A DNA stretch of 64,000 bases from Apiotrichum sp. Y4204 (Eukaryota; Basidiomycota; Tremellomycetes; Trichosporonales; Trichosporonaceae), in contig JAMYHL010000041.1 in assembly GCA_025531455.1 (NCBI GenBank), forward strand, positions 186,001 to 250,000, given 5' to 3'. This document shows positions 1-11,432 of this stretch, one piece after another (position 1 is the first letter of the stretch; the number at the start of each line of letters is the position of its first letter). Made by a program: the position numbers and the translations under genes. The notes beneath the pieces were generated by a model that made no database searches, had not been told where the DNA came from, and worked only from the letters and a program-made list of their open reading frames with translations.

Positions 1-1
1 A

Positions 2-343
2 CTCGCAAACCGCCCTCTCGAGGAGGTGTGGTCAGCGGAAGGCCCATTGCCAACCAACGTCCAGGCAACTCCAGGCTCGAGCCCGAAGGCAGCCGTCACA
101 GTCCCCGAAGCTGAAGTGCAAAGCTTCCTGGACTCCCCTGCTGCTTCGGCTACCGCCACACCCTCGTCTCCCATCAGCGCCCCCACGAAGACCGCCACGT
201 CGGGAGCACCCGGTTCCTCGGAGGCCCCTAACCCTTCATCGCAGGCCAGCCCCTCTGTCACCGCCGTCGGTCCTTCGGCCACTGTGTCCGAGTCCGCTGG
301 GCCCGAGTCTGTCTCTTCCGCAGAGCCCACGGAGTCTGTCTAA
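2..343 (+). CDS. 3' end of a Ser/Ala/Pro/Thr-rich protein (partial)
   Basis: The frame is open from the window edge to a TAA at 341-343, so this is the C-terminal end of a gene that starts outside the window. About 113 residues are visible, dominated by Ser, Ala, Pro, Thr and Glu (many SSP, SAP and TATPS-type stretches). No domain, membrane segment or GPI signal can be seen, which fits an intrinsically disordered tail. The reading frame upstream of the GTG at 26 is also open, so that codon is not a real start. Function is unknown. Reality as coding sequence is inferred from composition and the clean stop. Confidence 0.6.
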   Translation, partial: LANRPLEEVWSAEGPLPTNVQATPGSSPKAAVTVPEAEVQSFLDSPAASATATPSSPISAPTKTATSGAPGSSEAPNPSSQASPSVTAVGPSATVSESAGPESVSSAEPTESV

Positions 344-692
344 GGCGCCCGTCGGTGGAAAGACGATCAGATAGGACAATGACATCCGCAGGGATACTGC
401 GAGAGCTGTCGCCACGTTTGAGTAAAGTCAGAAAACCCAATGCAAGTAAGATGTATTGTTAGTGCTCGAGTGTTCGCACACACGATTCTGCTGTTGTAAC
501 TAGTGCGATGCAGGACATGGCACTGCCTATGAGAAGTGTGGTCTATCAGAGATCGCCGTGGTTGATGCTCGTCAGATCGTGTTTATCCTGTTTGGGAATC
601 GTAGCTGGTGGTCGCCACGTCGTTGCCTTGTCCATCCTGATTAACTAGTCATGAGCCTTTCCGAGTCCATCCTCGCCGCGCCGCGCGAGCGT
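344..692. other. Intergenic, convergent 3' ends
   Basis: Region between the 3' end of the partial gene on the plus strand and the 3' end of the DUF924 gene on the minus strand. It presumably holds both 3' UTRs. Nothing else recognised. Confidence 0.5.
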
Positions 693-1292
693 CTATTGTC
701 CAAACCCGGCGTGGCCGGACGTGAACGCAATCTCCTCTGCCGTGCTTTCCCTTCCGAGGCAGTGGTTACGGTAAGGGAACCGTCCAAACTGCGCAATAAT
801 GTCACGGTGCTGTTTGCAAAAGTCGATGCCCTTCTCGTCGCCAATGGCCGTGAAAAGCTCGATGGCCGTGTGCTGGTCGTCGAGGTTCTCAGAGTGCATG
901 TACGGCATGTACAGGAACATCTTGCGGTCGAGGGGCAGGTCCTTGTCGAGACCCTTGGCGACCGCATTCTTGCTCACGGCCAGGGCTGCGTGGTCGGTCG
1001 CAAACGCCTCGGCCTTGCGGCGGAACATGTTGCGTGGAAACTGGTCGAGGGCAATCACCGTCGCGAGTGCCGTGTCCTGGTCGTCCAGCGCAGCAGCGGG
1101 CGTCTCAGCTGCGAGCTCGCGGTACAGCGGGAGGAACCGCGTCGTGATCTTCGCGTCGAGGGCGGGGCCGTCCGCTGGCTTGAACCAGTCAACTGGCTGC
1201 AGCTCGCGGAACCAGAAGGTGAGGACTTCGTTGGCCCATGCGGGAGTGCGGGCCGCGCCGGCGGCGGCGCTGGTGAGCGCACGGGCTGACAT
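693..1292 (-). CDS. DUF924 family protein (TPR-like)
   Basis: Single-exon gene of 199 residues from the ATG at 1292 to the TAG at 693-695. The open frame extends upstream to 1388, but the ATG at 1292 (MSARAL) gives the family's usual length and may precede a short targeting sequence (SARALTSAAAGAARTP). Conserved DUF924 blocks are visible: VLTFWF near residue 23, LDQFPRNMFRR in the middle, FLYMPYMHSE, and FCKQHRDIIAQFGRFPYRN near the end. The family is mainly bacterial, with an alpha-helical TPR-like fold, and is found scattered in fungi. Its biochemical role is not established. Neighbours give no clear functional link. Confidence 0.85.
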   Translation of the reverse strand: MSARALTSAAAGAARTPAWANEVLTFWFRELQPVDWFKPADGPALDAKITTRFLPLYRELAAETPAAALDDQDTALATVIALDQFPRNMFRRKAEAFATDHAALAVSKNAVAKGLDKDLPLDRKMFLYMPYMHSENLDDQHTAIELFTAIGDEKGIDFCKQHRDIIAQFGRFPYRNHCLGRESTAEEIAFTSGHAGFGQ

Positions 1293-1713
1293 GGTGTTGC
1301 GGAAGGCGGAGTGGGTGTAGAGAGAGATTGGGGAGTTGGGATATGTTTTGTAGTCTTTTTGTTGTCGTGACTTGTGCCCTCTCCACACAAAAGAACCTAA
1401 TACGGGGATGGCTTCAACACTGGTACACTGATGCTGATGTCATCATTCGTCCCGCCCAAGCCGGCCGATGGCCGAACCCCCCTCGTGGCTATCACCTCGA
1501 TAAGCTCGATAAGAGTTATCGAGCAAGCGAGCAACGTTCAGGTCATGGCAGAAGCTGGGCATGCACCGAATGGTGGATGAACAGTAGTGATCCCAAAAGA
1601 GCAGACAGTGCAATAGAAAACCGGAGCTGACAACAACAACCTACGTTCAAGAGCAAGTAAATGGGTACATGTCAACTATCTGTAGCGTCTCCCCTCTGAC
1701 CAAGTCTACTCAA
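1293..1713. other. Intergenic: DUF924 promoter and thiolase 3' UTR
   Basis: Holds the upstream region of the DUF924 gene and the 3' side of the thiolase gene, both on the minus strand. No convincing ORF or RNA gene seen. Confidence 0.5.
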
Positions 1714-3328
1714 TTACACAACGAACACGGCAGCGGCGCCCATACCCGAGCCGATGCACATGGAGGTGACGAGCACCTTCTTCGAGTCGTCGCCGGACTC
1801 CTTGGCGCGGCGCTGGAGCTCGCTCAGGCCGGTGACGACCTGGCGGACACCGGTGGCACCGAGCGGGTGGCCGAGGGCAATTGCACCGCCGTTAACGTTG
1901 ACCTTGTTAATGTCGAGACCAAGCTCCTCAACGCAGTATGCGTACATGGAGCCGAAAGCCTCGTTGATCTCGAACATGTCGACATCGGCGACGTCGAGGC
2001 CGGCGCGCTGGAGAACAGCACTGGGACGTCAGTTGAGAAGAATATATCAACTCACGGGATGGCAGCGACGGGTCCAATGCCCATGACACGGGGCTTGACA
2101 CCGACGACCGAGGTGGCGACGTGGGTAGCAAGAATGGGGAGGCCAAGCTCCTCAGCCTTGGAGCGGCGCATCATGATAACCATGGCACCGCCGTCGGTGA
2201 CCTGGGAAGAGTTGGGGCCAGTGGAGCGCTCGTCGCCCATGCCCTTGAACGCGGGCTTTGCGCTCTTCAGCTTCTCCATCGTGAGGCCGTGGCGGATACC
2301 GTCGTCCTTGGAGACGGTGATGGTCTCGCGGGCGGACTCAGGGTCCTCGGGGTTGGAGAGGACGGTCGTCTCGAGGGTCATGATCTCGTTGTCGAAGCGG
2401 CCGGCACCCTGCGCCTCAGACGCACGCTTGTGCGACATGTAGCCGTACTCGTCCTGCTTCTCGCGCGACACATTGTAGTCGACAGCCAGCATCTCGGACG
2501 TCCAGCCCATGGGCTTGGCGCAGTCGACCGACGGCGGGTTCTGGAGAATGTGCTCGTCCTTGAACACGGGGGTGGGGCGGGGGCTGCCGGTTAGTGCTGC
2601 AAACCAAAGCGCTTTGTCCACGCCGCCACTCACTTGGTAGACATGCTCTCGTAGCCCGCAGCAAGACCAATGTCAATGTCACCAGCACGGACCGAGTCCG
2701 AGATGTGGCGGATGGCCATGAGGCCGGAACCACAGAGGCGGTTCACGGCCTGAGCGGGGGTCTCCTCGGGGAAGCCGGCGGCGAGCGACGCGGCGCGCAC
2801 CTCGTAACACGGCGACGGGGCGTGGCAAGTACCTGCATGGTCAGCATGTGTCCCACCAGGCCACTAGTGAGCTCAACATCTCTCCACCACCAGATACTCC
2901 GATGGCCCACATCTCCGTACCCTTCCCGGCGCAGACTCACCGGCAATGATGTCCTGCACCTGCTCGGGCTTGACGCCCGACTCCGCGATACCGGTCTTGA
3001 GCATCTTGTAGAGCAAGCTGTCGGCCGAGGTGTCGCGGAAGCCGCCCTTCTTGGCGCGGGTGAGGGGCGTGCGGCGGGCGTACTGTACAGTCAGCCAAGG
3101 TGACGATAAAGCGCAGTGGGATCGGCGTGCTTGGCGAGTGCAGAGTATTCATCGACGCTGCAGGTTCATGAACTCCTGCGTTTGCCCATCTGCCCACACG
3201 CCATGCGTGCTACTCACGGTAATGACCACATCGTCGGGCTTGGGCTTGACGAGCTCGGCGACGCTCGCAGTCGAGTATCCGCGGCGCAGCGATGTCCGGA
3301 GGGAGCGCGAGAGCGTAATCTGCAGCAT
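1714..3328 (-). CDS. 3-oxoadipyl-CoA / acetyl-CoA C-acyltransferase (thiolase)
   Basis: Five exons (3218-3328, 2941-3082, 2634-2832, 2056-2583, 1714-2020) sum to 1287 nt, giving 428 residues. It cleaves a 3-oxoacyl-CoA with CoA. Given the adjacent CoA-transferase and hydroxyquinol dioxygenase, the likely substrate is 3-oxoadipyl-CoA, giving succinyl-CoA and acetyl-CoA. Thiolase hallmarks: nucleophilic Cys118 in NRLCGSGL, the His near 378 in ALGHPLGATG, and the second catalytic Cys near 415 in SMCIGSGMG. The N-terminus (MLQITLSRSLRTSLRRGYS) looks like a mitochondrial presequence, and no clear PTS1 or PTS2 is seen. A general fatty-acid beta-oxidation thiolase is the alternative. Family certain; substrate inferred from context. 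Confidence 0.9.
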
Positions 3329-4020
3329 GGTGGGGGTGGGAAAGAGAGTGATGGATAACGTCGAGCGTGTGTTGTCACTAGCTATATTATTCCAAGTTGT
3401 GCAAGCTATCTCAACGGCTGCGGCCGACAGTCACCAGTAGTCCAGTAGTCCACAACTTGACCTCCTGACATCGGCTTCTGTGACGGAACGCCGAACGTGC
3501 CGCGACGTCCTCAAGCCTCAAGCCAGGGGCCAAGGGCACAACTCCCGAGGCCCCCCAGTTATCTCTACTGGACCAGAGGAGGTGTGGGCCCCAGATATCC
3601 TGCATATCCTCATCGTTCCCCCTACTTTCCACCGGACGTCGGAGGTCCCGATGCCGGAAGGGACCCTGAATACCTCACTGGACTGAACTTTTTGGTAAGA
3701 GCCGCGGTGGTCTCGGACGCGGCGGCGTCTTGCGATTAAAATAACCGCTCCCGATCAAGTAGAGCTCACAGGATCACAGTCCGACACCGACGAGTGCCCC
3801 GATATTGGCCGACGGGAATGCAATCGCGGGGGCCCGCTGCGAGGACAACGCGTGCAGAAGATTACAGACAGATTGCAGCGTCCCGCAATATCTGGCTGGT
3901 CCAACACCCCCAAAGAGCACCCTCGCAGCCAACGCGGCCAAATCTGATACATGCAACTAGTCACCGAGGTGGGACACTTTTACACCGAAACTGGGTATGC
4001 ACTACTAGACACTGCTGGGA
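3329..4020. other. Intergenic: thiolase promoter and CoA-transferase 3' UTR
   Basis: About 690 bases between two minus-strand genes. It should contain the thiolase promoter. Small frames here are not supported by motifs. Confidence 0.5.
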
Positions 4021-5765
4021 TTAGATGGAAATCTCCTTGACGTTGGGGCCAATCTCGAACTTTGCGCCGGTCTTGGCCTTGACTTCCTCGAGGGTGGCTC
4101 CGGGCTGGAGCTCGATGAGGGTGAGGACGCCGTTCTTGCGGTCGACATCGAAAACGGCGAGCTCGGTGATGATCATGGACACACAGCGCGCGCCAGTGAG
4201 CGGCAGCGAGCACTCCTGGAGAATCTTGGGGTTGCCCTTCTTGTCGGTGTGGTCGGTGCAGACGATGATCTTGGTGTTGTCCGGCGACGAGACGAGGTCC
4301 ATTGCGCCGCCCATACCCTTGACCAGCTTGTTCGGAATGATCCAGTTTGCGAGCTGACGTTAGAGGCGTTCTGAATTCGGGAGGGGAGTACTCACGTCGC
4401 CAGCGGCGCTGACCTCCATGGCACCGAGAACGGACACGTCAATGTGGCCACCACGGATCATGGAGAAGGACTCGGCAGAGTCGAAAACGGTGGCACCGGG
4501 GAGAAGGGTGACGGTCTCCTTTCCGGCGTTCTGTATGTCAGCGGGATGAACATGTCGGGTCTGTGTCCAGACTCACAATAATGTCAGCGTCAACCATCTG
4601 GCGGGAGGGGAGCGGGCCCATGCCAAGGATACCATTCTCGGACTGGAGCCAGACCTGGCGGCCCTCGGGGATGTACGAGGGGATGAGGGTGGGGATGCCG
4701 ATACCGAGGTTGGCGTAGTAGCCGTCCTTGAGCTCCTGGGCGGCACGCTTGACAATGTTCTCGCGCTTGGCACGGGCCTCGCCAGAGCCAAGAACCGCGG
4801 CGCTGTCGTCTCCGGGCTCGGGCTTGGTGGTGATGAACTCGATCTCGCGGGGCGTCTCGGCCTTGACAACACGGTTCACGTAGATACCCGGGAGGTGGAC
4901 CTGCATCGGGTCGAGGGCGCCAGTGGGCACAATCTCCTCAGCCTGGGGTCAGCAATGCTCACTGGTAGCTCGTGCCCACCTCAACAATGGTGATCTTGGC
5001 GCTGCGGGCCATGGCGGATGAGAAGTTGTTGGCAGTGTAGCGGAAGATGGCGTTTCCGGCCTCGTCGACCTTCCACGCGCGGATGAGAGCAATGTCGCCC
5101 TTGATGCTCTCCTCAAGCACGTACTCACGGCCACCAAAGTTGCGGGTCTCACGCGGCTTGGGGTACTCGGCGGGCTTGCCGTTGGCGTCGTACTTGGACG
5201 CGACGGAGCCGAACTGGACAGGGGTGTTGTAGCCGGTGGGCGTGTAGAAGGCGGGGATACCGGCACCGGCGGCGCGCATGCGCTCAGCGAGCGTGCCCTG
5301 CGGGGTGAGCTCGAGCTCAACCTCGCCGGTGAGGTACATCTTCTCGAGCACCTTGTTGCTAATATCGTCAGCAGCTTTCCTGGGAGCGGGGTCCGCGGGG
5401 TACGCAGCTTCAAGCGCTTCAACTCACGTGCCGAGGTAAGAGGCAATCATTTTGGAGATCTGCTTGGTCTCGAGGAGCTTGCCGAGACCCTTCATCTCAC
5501 CCTTGACGAGGGCGCCGGCATTGTTCGACACACCAGTGAGGCCCTTGACGTCGGTGCGCTTCGAGAGGGCGGAGATGAGCGTGTTGGGGACACCGCACAA
5601 GCCGAAGCCGCCAGACAGCACGATGTCGCCCGACTTGACGGCCTCGACGGCGGCCTCGGGGGAGGCGTACACCTTGGAGGCGCGAAGCGAGGCGCTCGAC
5701 GCGAAGCCGCGCGCGACTGTGCGCGCGAGCGAAATGTTGACGGAGCGGTGGAGGCGGGACAGCAT
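4021..5765 (-). CDS. Succinyl-CoA:3-oxoacid (3-oxoadipate) CoA-transferase, mitochondrial
   Basis: Five exons (5428-5765, 4980-5358, 4577-4942, 4396-4530, 4021-4353) total 1551 nt, giving 516 residues, the length of fused alpha-beta SCOT-type enzymes. It moves CoA from succinyl-CoA to a 3-oxoacid. The N-terminus ([24 protein letters not shown]) is a typical mitochondrial presequence. The alpha subunit part has the GGFGLCGVP glycine loop; the beta part has GIGIPTL and the catalytic Glu, near residue 341, in QSENGILG. In animals the family acts on acetoacetate. In fungi, homologues also activate 3-oxoadipate, and the neighbouring thiolase and intradiol dioxygenase make that the more likely role here. 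The family call is firm; the substrate is inferred. Confidence 0.92.
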
Positions 5766-7778
5766 AGTGAGTGGTGAGAGAGATGGAGCAACAACAACAA
5801 AGTCGAGCAGCAAGTTTCGCCGTTTGTGATATGCCTTTGCGAGTGACTATCTGGCATCTGGCATCTGTCTCTGGCTCTTGGCTTTGGTCAAGAACCGCAG
5901 TAGAGCAACGGAGGCTCGGGCATGGGACTTCCGTTGGTCCGTCATAGCGTTGGTGGGGTGGGCGGCGGATTTAGCCGCATGGGTGCTTGGGTGACTGACG
6001 GCCACGGTACGCAGCAAGATAATCTGTCGGCAAGTCGGTCGGGTGCCCCGATCCCTTCAATCTCATCTCTCATATCACGTGGGGCCGTCCCTCACCCGCA
6101 GCGCGCGCGGCGCCGTCCGATCCGGGGAGTGACCCCCTCGTCCAGCTCGCCATTGCATTTCCTACAACATGCATAGCCCGGGGGGTTCACTCGTGCTCAC
6201 CCAGACCGATTCGCCGTAGGGGGAATCCCTGTCCCCGAGTCCGCCAGCGGCGTGGCCATCGGAGACAGCGACAGGCTTTAACGTGGCAGCGAGGCGCTCC
6301 GAATCTGATCTCTGATCTCTGATATCTGAGGCAGCTATTCCGAGGTTTTATCATATATGCTATATCATCAGACGCTATAACCCTGCCCAGCAACATTGAT
6401 AGGGTCTCCGACCCCGATTCTTTGTCCACTGTTCCCAGTCACCTGAGAGGTTATGGCTGGTCATGCTAGTCATGAGACGCAGGAATGTGACCGGCCGGAT
6501 GGCATTCTGGGTCGAGTCTAAGAACGTTCAGTTGTCAAACTGAGAAGGAGCACAAGAGGGAATGCTGACTGAGAAGCTCGGCATCCTGCCATTGACGCCC
6601 ACCAAAGGCACCAACGGGCACAATGACATGTTGAATGGGACACTAATCGTTTAGCTCGCGGCTGATTCCCACACCCGAGTTCCAGCGACTACAGCCGGCA
6701 GGAGCGAATATGCCCCACCTCGCCCCACCTCGGGGAACATTTCCAGCTCTGGAATGGCATTCCTCGCGTCCTCGCGATGACCCGAGGGAGGCTGGGCCGA
6801 TGGCCGCGACGATCGACCACCTGTGTCGGAAGATGCCCCGAACCCCGCGCGCTCGTGTACGCTTACAAGCAGTTCGGGGACTTGCTGGGCTCCGGGGGTC
6901 CCCGCGCGGGGTCTAGCCAGGTGAGAGAGGTTGGTCAGCATGTCAGCAGTTCTGTCAGGGGGATCCGGCCAGCTGGGTTATCCTTAGTTGCTCGTCGATG
7001 CGGCGGCGCAGACCGCTGATGATTTCATGGTCTTGTAGGTCGGAGGGCACATCCGATCAGGTGATGTATTGTGCCGCATGCCAGCTCTGCCTAGCCCAGC
7101 TAGCTCCTGTGCTAGCCCACACATATGGATTGGGACAATGATAGAACACCAGTACAATGGAATACAGAAGCACACAACGTAGCGCATCCATCTGGTAGTT
7201 GGCTGTGCATGGATTGGGCGACAGCATGCATCGACCGCCCTGCACAATAGTCGTCGGTGGGTGCTCGGACCTGCAGAGCACAGAAGGCCGCGATGCCGAG
7301 TGGCCAGGATGCACCGGACGTCTCGGCTCCGGTTTCATTCCTGCCATGTGCGGGGAAATCTGTGACCAACCAGGTCCAGGCTGGCCATGCTGGGCGAGGG
7401 GGGGGAATGACGTGGGGCGGGGCGTCTGCGGCCACTAGATTGACCATTCCACAATAGTAGTGTGGTCGTGCAGACAGCAGTAATCCACAGTCGAAGCAAG
7501 ACCGAGCGAGTCCTCGGCCATTGTGCACTGGGCACTGGCGCGCCTGGAGCCAGGCCGAGCCAGGCCGCCTGATGCTGTGATCGATTCAGATGACCCGGGC
7601 CGTGAGACGCCGCTCCTGGCCGCTTCGCTTCACGGGATCACGGCTCTCACGAGGTCTGCGACAACCGTCGCAGCGAGCTAAGAACTACAAATAGGACGCC
7701 AGCGATTACTCCAGCGTCTCCTCTCCCGACCTCCTCATCTATCACCCTCTCATCCCCCTCCTCTCCATCTAGTACACC
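5766..7778. promoter_or_regulatory. Divergent intergenic region of the 3-oxoadipate cluster
   Basis: About 2 kb separates the starts of the CoA-transferase (minus) and the dioxygenase (plus), much longer than the 270-330 bp typical of divergent pairs in this window. No open frame shows a recognisable domain or codon pattern, so it is best read as a shared regulatory region. The 60 bases before the dioxygenase ATG are CT-rich, as is common for fungal core promoters. Several CGG/CCG-containing GC-rich patches are present, as expected for zinc-cluster regulators, but no specific operator can be assigned by eye. Confidence 0.5.
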
Positions 7779-9391
7779 ATGCCCAAGGTCTCAGACGTCC
7801 CCTCGCTCGGCAAGGCCGTTGTCGACGCGCTCAACCGTGGCGCCCCCGATGTCGACCTCGACACCCTCCCCCACCTCCAGGACATGAGCGCCGAGAAGCT
7901 CACTGAGAACGTTATCGCCATCAACAGCCTCGACGAGGACGCCCGCAAGAAGGAGGTCATGATCTCGCTTGTCAAGCACCTCCACGCCTTTGTCAAGGAG
8001 ACTAACCTCACCACCGAGGAGTGGATGTGAGTCGCTAGATGTGTCGCATGAGGTGGTTGCTAATCGTACCAGGACCGCGATCAACTTCCTCACCGCAACT
8101 GGCCAGATGTGCACCAACATCCGCCAGGAGTTCATCCTTCTCTCCGACGTCCTCGGTGTGTCCGCACTCGTTGACACCATCAACCACCCCAAGCCCGAGG
8201 TGAGTGCCTTTCGTGGTCCAGGCTGTGTGGAGGAGAATGTTCCATGACTGGCGTGTTCTCTGGCCCCCACGATATTGTGGGATCTCCGGGGGATCTCCAT
8301 GAATCCAGGGGTCGGTCTGGCCTCTGGCGATCAGTTCCTGCCCGTTCTGCGATCTGCGAATGGTTCGGGATCGGCAGGGGCAGATAACCCGATCAATGGG
8401 CGCATGAAATGAGTGGGACATCCACGCCTAGCTCCATGATCGCCGTTCTGCTCCAGGGGGATCGGCATTGCTTCTCACCCCTTGCTTCTGGGATTGGCGA
8501 GCAGGACCGTTATGAAGGGTAGCGCTGGGAAGAGCGCCGAAACCCCGGCCTCGACAGACTCGTCCAACTCTGTCAAAGGCAGATCGATCCTCGCCGCGCT
8601 GTGATCCTCAATGGAATGGAGGGAGTCCTACCAACTGGCGGCCACCATTACTTCTTCATCACACCCTCCCCTTCTTCTATTCAGTGCTGACAGACAGGGC
8701 GCCACTGAGGCCACTGTACTGGGTCCCTTCTTCGTTGAGGATGCCAAGGAGATCAAGATTGGTGACTCGATTGCGTCCGAGGGCAAGGGCGAGTACATGA
8801 TTGTCAAGGGCCGTATCCTCGACATGCAGGGCAAGCCCGTGCCCAAGTGTCTCATTGAGACCTGGGAGACTGTGAGTGGCTGTGACGGCCATTGAGTCGA
8901 GACCCAGACTAACATCTTAGGACGAGGAGGGTTACTACGACACGCAGTACGGAGAGTTTGAGCAGGACTGCCGTGGACGCCTGTACTCTGACGAGGACGG
9001 CAACTACGCGTTCCGCTGCGTCATGCCGGTGGCGTACCCGATCCCGAACGATGGCCCCGTCGGCAAGCTTGTCCGCTCGCTGAACCGCCACGTCTTCCGC
9101 CCGGCACACCTGCACATGATGTTCCAGAAGGACGGCATGGAGGAGCTCATCACCTCGCTCTACTTCAAGGGCGACATCTTCCTCACATCGGACGCCGTGT
9201 TTGGCGTCAAGTCGTCGCTCATCGTCGACCCCAAGCTCATCGAGGACGACGCCGAGGCCAAGAAGTACGGCTTCAAGAAGGCGCCGTTCTGGTTGGTCGA
9301 GCGCGACTTTGTCCTCATCACCACTGAGGAGGCCAAGGCCCAGATTGAAAAGGAGCGCGCGGAGCGCGCCAAGAACGCCAGCAAGCTCTAA
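7779..9391 (+). CDS. Hydroxyquinol 1,2-dioxygenase (intradiol ring-cleavage)
   Basis: Four exons (7779-8026, 8073-8199, 8698-8871, 8921-9391) total 1020 nt, giving 339 residues. It is a non-haem Fe(III) intradiol dioxygenase with an N-terminal helical dimerisation domain (about 1-110) and a C-terminal beta-sandwich catalytic domain. The four iron ligands are visible as Tyr189, Tyr222, His246 and His248. The 33/24/2 spacing matches hydroxyquinol dioxygenases; catechol dioxygenases have three more residues between the tyrosines. The YPIPNDGPVG motif around Tyr222 also favours hydroxyquinol over catechol. The product would be maleylacetate, feeding 3-oxoadipate to the two divergent neighbours. 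The second intron (8200-8697, 498 nt) is exceptionally long for this genome. Confidence 0.92.
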
Positions 9392-11432
9392 TGTGTACCA
9401 GGGAGCGGTAGCAACAGCAGTATCAATATTTGTACAGTGTGATATCATGCATATGTAATGGGAGAAGTGGAGCTTGCTACCAGACACAGAGATTGTGCTC
9501 GGGCGGCTGTTGATGGGGCTCGTGGCCAGGCTGTGCCAAACTGGAATTAACGAGGATAAGCTCGACCACGACGGCACTCGTTATATCTCATGCGCCGAAT
9601 GTGAGTTTTGAACGCGACAAGAGCTGATGATGAGACGAGCCCCCGCCCTGGCAGTTCACGCCCTCCCCCGACCAGGGAAGCTCCTCACAGCGAGGTTGTC
9701 ACCCCCCGCTACCTCGCTTTCTTACAGCGAGACTGAGCCCACGGTCTCGTCCCGGTGCCTTGACTTCTTCCGTGGCCTCCCCACTCTACGCGATGTTCTT
9801 CCCTCAGCTACCTCCTCTCTTTCCGAAGTAGCGACTGGCGGACCGACAAACACGGACCCGCGGGTTGACGTCAAGGCTCGCGATTATGGCCCTTCACAAA
9901 GCCACAACTGACGCACAGTAACCAGAACTTACTCCCGACCACTGCTCTTGGGTCTGATCACGGGTTCCGACAAGGAGCTTTGTGCGTTCCAACGACTGCA
10001 CAGAAATTTCCGACCGTCGTTCAGCGTTCCAGCTCCTCTCCTCTCTCTTCAGCGATCCCATCACTTCCGTCTTGACAAGAACGGTTGGTGGCGCACCTTC
10101 CCGACCCCCCGCGTCACGAGGTAATCACATACTGTAGCAAGTATCAGAGTACCAATGTCGGTTTTGTGTGCTCTTCTTACCAGTACTGCGATGTGACAAT
10201 GACGCGCCTGTATGTGTGTAGACACAAAACGGGAAAAGCCATGTTGACAGGACATAGGATCTCGTTCGGAACTTTGTGGTACAGTACGCTGCCCGCATCT
10301 CGCTTATGGGGCCTTGCCAGTGCACCAGCACGGTTAGTACTTGTCGCTCCCTCAACGCATGGTCCCCCCCAAGTTTCAAAGGCTCAGCTTCTCCCGTAGG
10401 ACACAGATAAGGGCAGACCCGGATGACAGCGCCGTCCACTCGGCATCGGTCCGGTGGAAGTCAGCGCCCGCTGTATGGCGTCGTCGGCTCCGAGTAGGCA
10501 ATCAGCAACACGTTCCGGTGGCCTGACAGTCGTCAGGAGTCGGCATACGCTCCCGCATTGAGGGTTAGCAACACCTGTAGATGTGCGGCTCCTGCAGTTG
10601 TCAGTAGGAAGGCGTCCTGTGGCGTAGCTATGGCCGCCATCGCGGTATGCAGTGCCCAGATGCCCCGATGGCCCTATGCGTGATGCGAGGTTGAGAGACG
10701 CGATATCAAGGGATTGCGGATCACGGTGGTTCCTGTGCAAGTCTCATTCCGCGCTGTCCCATTGTCCGCCGCGTCCGGTGTCCGATGGGGGCCACGGGCC
10801 GTCGGGTGGTACCAGTGGGTGGGGGCAGGTTTGCGCCAGCCATGGAACAGTGTGTGGTCGTAGAATTGCTCGAGTTGCGATGTGATGGTCTAGCCCATGA
10901 AGCCCATCCATGACCGACGGGACGTCTGCGTATCACTCGCCATCCGTGCGCAGACCCTTTGAAGTCGCAGTCTGGCCTCTCCAGTCCCACGGGCCGCATC
11001 CCTCTACTGTTAGTGTGCGGTTGCGGTGCGTCAGTGGTCTGCGATCTGATCAGTCGCGGGCATATTGCGCCATTGTGCGATGACGGCAGGCGCAGAATCG
11101 AAAGCAGAGCATGCAAAACAGAATAGGGGCATGCGTCGTTGCCTTGCTGCTTCTGTGCATCTCGCCCTTCGCGTCGCAGGGCAATGGTGAGGTGGGCGGT
11201 GGCGGCGGCGTTGTCAGGAATAAGAGTGGTGTGGAGGCGCGGCCCCTTGCAAAGAACAGAGCAGAGCATAGAGCAACCTCCGAGTTTCTTGGCCTGGTTG
11301 TTGGCGTTGGCCACACAACGACAGACGACCGACTTGGTTGTGTGGTGTTCCCCACATTCCTCTCTCCTTCACTTCGCTCTCTCTCGCAGCACCACTCTCT
11401 CTTACACTTATTCTTCGCACCCCACCACCAGC
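9392..11432. other. Gene-free stretch
   Basis: About 2 kb between the dioxygenase stop and the RING gene start. The longest frames (for example 9627-9911 and 10721-11314) lack family motifs and look like chance frames in GC-rich DNA. No tRNA-like B box or repeat array was found by eye. The last 100 bases are CT-rich and likely form the RING gene's core promoter and 5' UTR. Confidence 0.5.

Noticed and set aside
651..1320. Long plus-strand frames of 173-212 codons over the DUF924 gene
   Set aside because: They are antisense shadows of the DUF924 frame; no family motif and no start context.
1669..2594. Plus-strand frames of 157-257 codons over the thiolase
   Set aside because: Antisense to well-supported thiolase exons with conserved catalytic residues.
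7779..9391. Catechol 1,2-dioxygenase as the name of the intradiol enzyme
   Set aside because: The ligand spacing (33 residues between tyrosines) and YPIPNDGPVG fit hydroxyquinol dioxygenases better; catechol activity is not excluded.
9627..9911. 94-codon frame in the 9.4-11.4 kb gap
   Set aside because: No motif, no splice-extended model, composition like chance GC-rich frame.
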